Made by a program: the position numbers and the translations under genes. The notes beneath the pieces are model-generated. The model ran no database searches, was not told the origin of the DNA, and saw nothing but the letters and a program-made list of their open reading frames with translations. From Methanosarcinales archaeon (GTDB lineage Archaea > Halobacteriota > Methanosarcinia > Methanosarcinales > Methanogasteraceae): DNA of 18,885 nt. The DNA lies in the NCBI GenBank assembly GCA_030672605.1, contig DAOVGE010000178.1:1-18885 (forward strand), written 5' to 3'. Positions 13,348-18,885 of this stretch are shown piece after piece (the first letter of the stretch is position 1; each line of letters opens with the position of its first letter).

Positions 13348-14592
13348 TCAGCTCTCATCCAGCAGCGGGTACACAAAGACACCGTTATCGACAAGACTCT
13401 CGTCAAGCCCTTGGAACTCGGTCAGATACTCCCGGTGAGCCGCTTCCGGATCCAGATCCGTGAAACGGTCAGGATATAGCCACTTTGCAATATACCCCAT
13501 GCCTACGAAGTGGGCTGTTCCGCCGAAGACGTCGTTGTTGACCACGAAAATCCGGTCATTCTCTACTGCGGAGATGTGTTTCAGTTCCGTGCGATTCATG
13601 ACCTCATCTCTGACACCACTCAACTCGGCAACATCACCACAGTCATACCCGCCCTCGTCCTTCGTAGCTCTGATTATCGCATCAGGATTTTGGTCCATAA
13701 CGTCTTCCTCACTCACATCAGGATAGTCAACCGTGAGATCGCGGAAGATGTTGTAGCCACCTGCGAGTTCGACCTTCTCATGCCATCCGGAACTCCCTGC
13801 TGCAGTATGGTACGGTCTCCAGCATTCGATGAAGACCTTTGTCCGGTCATCCATGGGAATCTCCGCAACCTCGTCGTAAATCCGGTTCGTGAATCCCTCG
13901 TAGAAATCGATCCACGCATCTGCCTCGTCCGTCTTTCCGAGGAGGTATCCAAGTATTCTCGCATCCTCTGCCTGGCTCGATGGTTTGTAGCCGTCGATTC
14001 GGATACATGCAATTCCCGGAATCGCATCGGTCATCGTCTCCTCGATTGCTTCACACTTGGTTTGGGAGAATGATGCATACAGAATGACGGTATCGGGATT
14101 GCATCCCAGCATCGCCTCGTAGTCAGGGGACCAGACAGAACCAATATTCGTACAATCACCAAACTCGGGGTAGAATAGTGTGTCACCGATTGTATACTTG
14201 CTCACGCCCACAATCTTATCAGACGCACCAAGCGCACGCAATAGTGGCACGCAATCGCCATTCGGAACGAGTATCCGCTCCACAGGCGTATTTGCGGTGA
14301 CAACCCTATCCGCACCATCGATGAGCGTTATCTCCTTCTCTTTTCCGAGTATGATAAGCTCGATCTGTGTTACGTCCTGCATGTTGATCTTGTCGTCATA
14401 CTTCGCATCCGCGAGTTCTGTTCCGTCGCGGTATTCGAGGATGATCAGTTCTGTGTAGGTCACATCCTGCATGTTTACGGTGTCGTCCTCGTTTGCGTTT
14501 CCGAAGACGCCGAGCGTAAAATCGGATGCTTGCGCCGGCAGTGCCAGCAATAGCAGCATGGTTGTTCCAACCAGTATCGTATTCATATTCAT
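13348..14592 (-). CDS. Solute-binding protein with N-terminal dockerin-like domain (paralog 1)
   Basis: A 414-residue exported protein with the same layout as its downstream neighbour. The signal peptide ends near PAQAS. Dockerin-like loops occupy residues about 29-83, with loop residues Asn32, Asn34, Asp36, Asp43 and Asp62, Asp66, Asp73. A BtuF/FecB-type binding domain follows (VERILVPNGDCVPLLRALGA, WSPDYEAMLGCNPDTVILY, GYIAKWLYPDRF). The family delivers iron chelates, heme or cobalamin to an ABC importer. The DNA coding for the dockerin part is nearly identical to that of paralog 2, while the binding domains are only distantly similar. It is the first gene of the minus-strand pair and is divergent from NAC. 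GAAGG lies about ten bases upstream of the ATG. Confidence 0.8.
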   Translation of the reverse strand: MNMNTILVGTTMLLLLALPAQASDFTLGVFGNANEDDTVNMQDVTYTELIILEYRDGTELADAKYDDKINMQDVTQIELIILGKEKEITLIDGADRVVTANTPVERILVPNGDCVPLLRALGASDKIVGVSKYTIGDTLFYPEFGDCTNIGSVWSPDYEAMLGCNPDTVILYASFSQTKCEAIEETMTDAIPGIACIRIDGYKPSSQAEDARILGYLLGKTDEADAWIDFYEGFTNRIYDEVAEIPMDDRTKVFIECWRPYHTAAGSSGWHEKVELAGGYNIFRDLTVDYPDVSEEDVMDQNPDAIIRATKDEGGYDCGDVAELSGVRDEVMNRTELKHISAVENDRIFVVNNDVFGGTAHFVGMGYIAKWLYPDRFTDLDPEAAHREYLTEFQGLDESLVDNGVFVYPLLDES

Positions 14593-14904
14593 TGTATAAT
14601 ACCTTCTTATAGTGTCTTCCTACGGTATGTGATTCTATGCATGATGCACGATATGTGATACATGTAAGATGTAGCTAATACACTCATGACTTAAAACTTT
14701 CGATCATTGTAGTAGCATAAATGGGGCTTACCAATCGGGCATTGGTTCCATTAGACTATCCGGTCCACTCTGTGATTATGTGCCACACCTTGATTGAGAC
14801 GTGGCATTCGTTTATTTGTGATTTTAACATGAATTAACACGTTTGCGACTGCCACAAAATATGAGCGTATTTCGCTGAATACTTCGATTGTGCCCCCGGA
14901 AACA
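14593..14904. other. Divergent intergenic region with a decayed repeat
   Basis: No gene is seen. At about 14810-14845 the run TTTGTGATTTTAACATGAAT recalls the ATTCGTG/CACGAAT hairpin repeat at 5105-5180, mostly decayed. TGCCAC and GTGGCA around 14780-14806 form a short dyad. The region must hold the promoter of the solute-binding pair, but I cannot fix its TATA box. Confidence 0.4.
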
Positions 14905-14961
14905 AAGTGTATATATGCTACAGGAACACAACTGAAACCAGAGAACCGCCTGGAGAGGTGA
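14905..14961 (+). promoter_or_regulatory. Promoter and ribosome-binding site of the NAC gene
   Basis: AAAGTGTATATATGC contains a clear TATA box (GTATATAT, 14909-14916) about 50 bases before the ATG. GGAGAGGTGA (14952-14961) is a strong Shine-Dalgarno sequence just before ATG 14966. Transcription would start near 14938-14942. Confidence 0.6.
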
Positions 14962-14965
14962 AATA

Positions 14966-15319
14966 ATGTTTCCTGGACTTGGAAAGGGTATGAACCCACG
15001 AAAGATGAAACAGATGATGAAGCAGATGGGCATCAGCGTAACCGAGATTCCGGACGTGGAGGAGGTAATCATCCGGACCGCTGACACGGAGATCATCTTT
15101 GAGGATGCCGCAGTCTCGGTGATGGTTGCGTCAGGCGTAACAACATATCAGCTGACAGGCACGCCGCAGGAGCGCGAGCGTGTGCGGGAGCTGGTAATTC
15201 CTGATGAGGATGTGCAATTGGTAACCGAGCAGACCGGAGCGAGTGAGGATGCAGTACGTGCTGCGCTGGAGGAATCGGGCGGGGATCTCGCCGATGCGAT
15301 CATGAAATTGAGCGGATAA
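14966..15319 (+). CDS. nac: Archaeal nascent polypeptide-associated complex protein
   Basis: A 117-residue protein of normal family length. The N-terminus is rich in Met and Lys (NPRKMKQMMKQMGI), as in archaeal NAC. The NAC beta-barrel core covers about residues 20-70 (VTEIPDVEEVIIRTADTEII and on). A UBA domain closes it (TGASEDAVRAALEESGGDLA). Archaeal NAC forms a homodimer at the ribosome exit tunnel and binds emerging chains. A strong TATA box and ribosome site fit a well-expressed housekeeping gene. It heads a plus-strand run with a DUF434-type gene and a tRNA methyltransferase, the next gene starting within about 40 bases. Confidence 0.93.
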   Translation: MFPGLGKGMNPRKMKQMMKQMGISVTEIPDVEEVIIRTADTEIIFEDAAVSVMVASGVTTYQLTGTPQERERVRELVIPDEDVQLVTEQTGASEDAVRAALEESGGDLADAIMKLSG

Positions 15320-15360
15320 TCTCTGCATTCGTTGTGCCGCACACCGATCAAAAAACAATC

Positions 15361-16008
15361 ATGACCGACCGGGAATCTGTGATGCACCGTGCGGCGCAGG
15401 ACATACGGCACCTGCTACTCAGGGGGTACCCCAGAACAGGTGCAATACGGTTCGTGTGCGATCATTACAGGCTGGTGGACCGCAACCGGCATATCCTGAT
15501 GCGGGTTGTAATTGAGCCCGGAATCGCAAAATCCCGATTCAGGAAGAAGATGCCGTGCGCTGACATCCGTGGCAAAGACCTCGTGGTCGATGGATACAAT
15601 GTCATAATCGCAACAGAAAGCATTGTTTCCGGAGAACCGGTATTTTTGTGCGATGATGGATTCATAAGGGATATCAGAGGAGTTTTCAGAAACTACAGAA
15701 ATCCAGACCGGGGCGTCTGCAGGCAGATTCTCGAGATCATATCCAAACACGAACCAAACTCCGTTATCTTTCTCTTTGATTCTCAGATCAGCAAGAGCGG
15801 GGTTCTCGCACGGCACATCCGAGAAATTCTCCCTGAATATTCGATTTCAGGGGATGCAAGAACATCACGGCACGTTGATTTTGATCTGAAGCACTGCGAC
15901 TCGATTGTTGCGACGGGCGACGGACCTGTAATCGACGAGGTTGTGTCTGTTGTGGACATTCCCAATTGCGTGCTTGCGAGACTGGGTAGAGATGCCGATA
16001 GGATATAA
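15361..16008 (+). CDS. DUF434-type protein
   Basis: About 215 residues. The N-terminal part (MHRAAQDIRHLLLRGYPRTGAIRFVCDHYRL) matches the small helical DUF434 domain. The remainder contains KDLVVDGYNVIIATESIV, then a central FLFDSQISKSG, then a C-terminal segment with DSIVATGDGPVIDEV, typical of the DUF434 architecture in methanogenic archaea (DUF434 followed by DUF5616). The acidic residues at strand ends hint at a PIN-like or phosphatase-like fold, but no activity is known. Start is uncertain: GTG 15334, ATG 15361 and ATG 15382 are in frame and none has a good ribosome site. I took the first ATG. It lies between NAC and Trm5 in an apparent transcription unit, suggesting an information-processing role. 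Confidence 0.7.
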   Translation: MTDRESVMHRAAQDIRHLLLRGYPRTGAIRFVCDHYRLVDRNRHILMRVVIEPGIAKSRFRKKMPCADIRGKDLVVDGYNVIIATESIVSGEPVFLCDDGFIRDIRGVFRNYRNPDRGVCRQILEIISKHEPNSVIFLFDSQISKSGVLARHIREILPEYSISGDARTSRHVDFDLKHCDSIVATGDGPVIDEVVSVVDIPNCVLARLGRDADRI

Positions 16009-16060
16009 GATTCCTAATATAAGCTACTGAATAGGTGCTACTGAATACGGGATATTGAAT

Positions 16061-17077
16061 ATGGGATGCAGACGATTCTGGTGTGTGCGGGTTCCGAAAG
16101 AGCGCGGCGAGGTGGTTCGCGGTGCGCTTGTTGAGATGGGCGTCTTTCAGAGGGATGCGGCGGTTCAGAGAGATGAGGATTACCTGTATTTTCCGATCAC
16201 AGGTGAGATCGATGTGAACGAGTTGGCAGAAGATGGATTTTCCGATGTAAAACTCCTGCAGAGGGATTTCGAGTACACAGAGAGGCAAACATTCGAGGAG
16301 ATCCTTGGATTCACTCCGTCGTACGAGATGATCGGAGATATTGCGGTCACCGATTCGGAGGACTCTGATGCGAAAGAAATTGCAGACGCCATTCTTCTGA
16401 TGCACAAGAACATAACGACCGTTCTCGGGATGCTCGGACCGGTTCAGGGCGAGTTCAGGATCCGGGATTTTTGCGTGCTCGCAGGCGAGCCGAAGACGCA
16501 CACCATACATAAGGAGTACGGCTGCCGCTACGAGATCGATCTTGCACGCGTCTACTTCACGCCAAGGCTCGGAACCGAACGCAAGCGCATCGCAGCCCAG
16601 ATCAGAAGCGGTGATCTCGTCGTCGATATGTTTGCAGGGGTGGGTCCATTTGCAATCCCGATCGCAAAATCAGCCAGACGGGTGGTTGCAATCGACAAGA
16701 ATCCGGTGGCAATCGAGTATCTAAAGAGAAACGTACTATTGAACAAAGTTGAGAACGTGGAGACTATCTGTGGCGACGTGCGGGAGGTTGCGCACGGTCT
16801 GCGGCATATCGCAGACCACGTGATCATGAATCTGCCGCATTCGGCAGACGAGTTTCTTGACTGTGCGATGAGCATCGTGAAACCGGGTGGAATCATCCAT
16901 TATTATGACATCAGGGGGGAGGACGATCTCTTTTTGGGTGCGCACGAGACAATCGAGCACGCTGCGAACGCCTGCGGCATGACTGCACGGGTGCTCGACG
17001 AGCGAATCGTCAGATCGTACTCGCCGCATCAGTACAACGTCGTGCTGGACGTGCAGATATGCCCGATTGCCAGATGA
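16061..17077 (+). CDS. trm5: tRNA (guanine37-N1)-methyltransferase, Trm5 type
   Basis: A 338-residue class I methyltransferase. The N-terminal domain (about 1-110) resembles the Trm5 D1/D2 regions. The SAM site begins at Asp189 with DMFAGVGPFAIPIAK, followed by VVAIDKNPVAIEYLKRNV and GDVREV. The catalytic-site motif NLPHSADEFL begins at Asn257, as expected for Trm5, where the N-L-P segment holds the target base. The enzyme puts the m1G37 mark on tRNAs reading codons that start with C, preventing +1 frameshifts. It acts in the cytosol and is normally essential. I chose ATG 16061; a TTG two codons upstream is possible. No clear ribosome site is present, and 52 bases separate it from the DUF434-type gene. 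Length is normal. Confidence 0.93.
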   Translation: MGCRRFWCVRVPKERGEVVRGALVEMGVFQRDAAVQRDEDYLYFPITGEIDVNELAEDGFSDVKLLQRDFEYTERQTFEEILGFTPSYEMIGDIAVTDSEDSDAKEIADAILLMHKNITTVLGMLGPVQGEFRIRDFCVLAGEPKTHTIHKEYGCRYEIDLARVYFTPRLGTERKRIAAQIRSGDLVVDMFAGVGPFAIPIAKSARRVVAIDKNPVAIEYLKRNVLLNKVENVETICGDVREVAHGLRHIADHVIMNLPHSADEFLDCAMSIVKPGGIIHYYDIRGEDDLFLGAHETIEHAANACGMTARVLDERIVRSYSPHQYNVVLDVQICPIAR

Positions 17078-17081
17078 TTGT

Positions 17082-17100
17082 GGGGGGGTTGGGGCTGGGG
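17082..17100 (+). other. G-rich tract, possible G-quadruplex
   Basis: Seven G, TT, four G, CT, four G lie directly after the Trm5 stop codon. The seven-G run can count as two short runs, giving four G-tracts with very short loops. On the transcript this could fold at the 3' end of the mRNA. The tract runs into the structured repeat at 17097-17161. Confidence 0.5.
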
Positions 17101-17161
17101 TGATGAAAACCCCTCATATTCGAGTGAGTTCTCCATCCCAACACCTTGCCATTTTTTGTTC
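17097..17161 (+). repeat. 3'-end repeat, copy A (after Trm5)
   Basis: About 65 bases matching 18102-18165 at roughly 85 percent in the same orientation. It starts GGGGTGATGAAAAC, where GGGG and the next CCCC can pair, and ends in CTTGCCATTTTTTGTTC. The T-run would suit an archaeal transcription terminator. It begins 20 bases after the Trm5 stop codon. Confidence 0.7.
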
Positions 17162-17298
17162 CTTTTTGTCAGCCCTTCCTCAGTAGACAATCGGTAAGCG
17201 GCGTGCTGAATACAATGTGTTTCATAAGTAACCGCGCATAATTAACCTGAACAAAATTAACTTCTTCGTGGGCATATTCTGCGACTCCAAAAAACCCC

Positions 17299-17397
17299 TC
17301 TCTGTGTCCTCTGTGCTCTCTGTGGTTTTATTTCTCATAATATATTCTTTGGATTATCTCATAGATTGAACCACAGAGGACGCGGAGTGCACAGAGA
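17299..17397. repeat. AACCACAGAGGAC-type inverted repeat
   Basis: The right arm 17369-17397 (AACCACAGAGGACGCGGAGT onward) and the left arm 17300-17328 are inverted copies, about 23 of 29 matching, with an AT-rich loop of about 40 bases. Same design as the other hairpin repeats of this window. Confidence 0.65.
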
Positions 17398-17658
17398 TTG
17401 CGAATTTTGTGGTGAAACGGGTTGATAGGAAGTAGTTTCGAGAGGTATTGCCTTAAATGTACCGGTTATTCATGCGCGGTTACTAAGATATTTGCATCCA
17501 ATACTGAAACGTTGCAAAAACGGGATCAATTTAGTGCAGTGGTTTCATTAGCCCGATTATACACCACACCCATCAGTCAAATTGTTTCACGATTCAAAAA
17601 AACCAGTAGCAGTCGGTTCAATATAAGTAAAGAGATGCTTTCGCGCCAGTGCTAAAGT
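17398..17658. other. Non-coding stretch with one half of a short direct repeat
   Basis: No convincing gene. A 25-base segment at 17516-17540 (starting AAAAACGGGATCAATTTAG) recurs at 17664-17688 with five differences, mostly transitions. In one frame both read like QKRDQFSA / QKWDRFSA, so it may be a duplicated scrap of coding sequence. Confidence 0.4.
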
Positions 17659-18057
17659 GAAACAAAAATGGGATCGATTCAGTGCGGGATATGCACATCT
17701 TTTCATCACCCTATGGCGAGACTGCCACGTTGTGTGTCACTGTGACCGATGAGAGTGATATCGCAAGCGTTACCATAGACCTCTCCGCGATCGGTGGTTC
17801 ACCTGTGCAGCCAATGACCCATCTGTGGGGTAACGTCTGGTCTGTGGCAACGAATGCATTAGGCCGGGACGCTGCCCCGGACTTATGCCCTCAATGTGTG
17901 TGCGACCGATATTCATGGTTACACCAACATGTCTGAGAGCGTGCAACTGGTCGTGATGCGAAACGGCGATGTCACCGGCGATGGTGTGGTGAACATCGCA
18001 GATGCGATGCTGCTGGCAAACTATGTCACGTGCCTGAAGCAACCCGTGCTCAGGTGA
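17659..18057 (+). pseudogene. Frameshifted Ig-like plus dockerin surface-protein fragment
   Basis: The first frame reads a beta-sandwich of the kind in archaeal surface proteins: TATLCVTVTDESDIASVTID then LSAIGGSPVQPM and NVWSVATNA. Near 17860-17870 the sense passes to another frame: GTLPRTYALNVCATDIHGYT, then a dockerin calcium loop NGDVTGDGVVNIADAMLLAN and TGA at 18055-18057. No start, signal peptide or upstream domains are visible, so this is the C-terminal end of a larger protein, broken by one frameshift. Intact relatives carry repeated Ig-like domains and a terminal dockerin that attaches to a cohesin scaffold. The dockerin here shows only one calcium loop. It adds a further dockerin locus besides the two substrate-binding genes. 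Confidence 0.75.
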
Positions 18058-18101
18058 GTGAAAAATAATAATGCATGTGCGATATGCAGGGGGTGTATCG
18101 T

Positions 18102-18165
18102 GGGGTGATGAAAACTCCCCATATTTGGGTGAGTTCCACATCCCAAAATCTTGCCATTTTTGTTC
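18102..18165 (+). repeat. 3'-end repeat, copy B (after the dockerin fragment)
   Basis: Second copy of 17097-17161. TGGGG and CCCCA can pair around TGATGAAAACT; in copy A the equivalent bases pair as GGGG/CCCC. It also ends in TTGCCATTTTTGTTC. It begins 44 bases after the stop codon of the dockerin pseudogene. Confidence 0.7.
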
Positions 18166-18680
18166 ATGTATCTCACATTCCGCAGGTTGTCATTTATTTT
18201 CCATAATTTCTACTGATGGCGGTTTTAAATATCTGAAAAATATTATTTTTATACTGTGGTGGCACAACCCACCCAATTTCAACAGTGGATGCTTTACATG
18301 TTTATGTAAAAAATATGTATTTTAATAAATTGATTATCTTCAAAAACCCAAAATCGTAAGCAATAGTCACTATTCGCCATTTACAAAAAATATATCTTTT
18401 TGCAAAAACACGTGCGGAATGTCAGATGTATGTATAGGAAAGTATAAACGCATGTCCTTCTCTCGCAACTGAAATAGAAAAGTTGATTTCCTAGCTTTCG
18501 TTTTATATTGTGTGTCTACAAAAACCAAAGGTAACTACTTCTACTTGTCACATTACAGATAAATCAACAGCGAGCGGTGGCATGACCCAAAACTGTTTGG
18601 AAAACAAAACCAACATCAAGCGCTTGAATGAGTGGGTAATCTGACAAAGTCAAGTCAGATGTGCGCTGTGAAAACATCAG
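18166..18680. other. AT-rich stretch without recognised gene
   Basis: Clearly more AT-rich than the coding parts of the window, especially 18200-18440. No frame shows family features. A short frame ending at about 18640 (ASGGMTQNCLENKTN) could not be assigned. Probably eroded or acquired DNA. Confidence 0.4.
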
Positions 18681-18688
18681 TCAATTTT

Positions 18689-18707
18689 GCCCCGAAGGGG
18701 CTTTCTT
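18689..18707. terminator. GC-rich hairpin with flanking T-runs
   Basis: GCCCC-GAA-GGGGC is a perfect five-pair stem with a three-base loop, preceded by TTTT and followed by TTTCTT. It looks like a hairpin terminator usable in both directions, or the end hairpin of a lost insertion sequence. Its role is not shown by the context. Confidence 0.4.
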
Positions 18708-18719
18708 GATTTGAGTATC

Positions 18720-18885
18720 TCAAACCACATTCACAGACCACCATATCGAATACATTCTCTCACATATCCATCGTTTTTCGCCAGCATCCGGATTGTACCT
18801 CGCATCCGAAACCTCGATATGAAGCTTTGAGGCAGCAAGCGCACCTGCAAGAACCGTGTTCGCATCGCCCATATCTGATCTATTG
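18720..18885 (-). pseudogene. WecB-like UDP-GlcNAc 2-epimerase fragment, runs off the right edge
   Basis: Read on the minus strand from the window edge: GDANTVLAGALAASKLHIEV, closely matching the QGDTNTVLAGALAA-K motif of archaeal WecB-type UDP-N-acetylglucosamine 2-epimerases, which make UDP-ManNAc for surface sugars. In intact enzymes the next residues are GHVEAGLRS with an active-site region. Here the frame continues as SDARYNPDAGEKRWI and stops at 18720-18722, so the protein is cut in its first third. The N-terminal part lies beyond the window, so it is either a truncated remnant or a rearrangement junction. Confidence 0.6.

Noticed and set aside
17097..17161. C/D box guide RNA, because GTGATGA matches a C box
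   Set aside because: No CTGA D box at a suitable distance in either copy, and no clear terminal stem joining C and D boxes.
17422..17655. A 77-residue open frame on the plus strand
   Set aside because: No family features, no ribosome site and it overlaps a decayed direct repeat. More likely chance.
18540..18720. IS200/IS605 TnpB end with guide-RNA-like hairpin
   Set aside because: A GC hairpin and a short open frame are present, but no TnpB motif (such as the zinc CxxC or RuvC residues) can be read, so the link is not supported.

Overview
The window looks like a chromosomal segment of a methanogen- or ANME-type euryarchaeon. The support is an archaeal NAC homolog, a Trm5-type tRNA m1G37 methyltransferase, two FmdE-family proteins, a heterodisulfide-reductase-like Fe-S protein with two CCG domains, and solute-binding proteins carrying N-terminal dockerin-like calcium loops. 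The exact lineage is inferred from gene content, not proven. No rRNA, tRNA or CRISPR array was recognised.

Left part (1-4480): a small zinc-ribbon/AbrB-type protein is split into two frames at five GGAT units, with a near palindrome upstream. Next, on the minus strand, come an FmdE-like cytosolic protein and a half-size ArsP_1/DUF318 permease. A divergent plus-strand pair follows: a threonine-synthase/cysteate-synthase-like PLP enzyme and an HdrD-like double-CCG iron-sulfur protein.

Centre (4481-12066): a two-gene minus-strand operon (ATGA overlap) encodes a secreted NosD-like beta-helix protein with a long cysteine ladder, and a secreted protein with two FmdE-like modules. The N-terminal module has lost the expected metal-site cysteines. 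The operon lies between two nested pairs of inverted repeats. Both flanks hold genomic debris: a truncated PIN/toxin-antitoxin remnant on the left, an IS91-like transposase pseudogene on the right, and several families of short hairpin repeats.

Right-centre (12067-17077): two tandem paralogous dockerin-substrate-binding proteins (minus strand) sit next to a signal-peptide scrap of a third copy. Divergent to them is a housekeeping plus-strand run: NAC, a DUF434-type protein and Trm5.

Right end (17078-18885): mostly gene remnants and repeats. It holds a G-rich tract, a structured repeat present twice just after 3' ends, a frameshifted Ig-like/dockerin surface-protein fragment, an AT-rich stretch, a GC hairpin and a minus-strand scrap of a WecB-like UDP-GlcNAc 2-epimerase running off the edge.

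Main themes: an extracellular FmdE/beta-helix/dockerin repertoire next to cytosolic methanogenesis-related genes, and unusually repeat-rich intergenic DNA.
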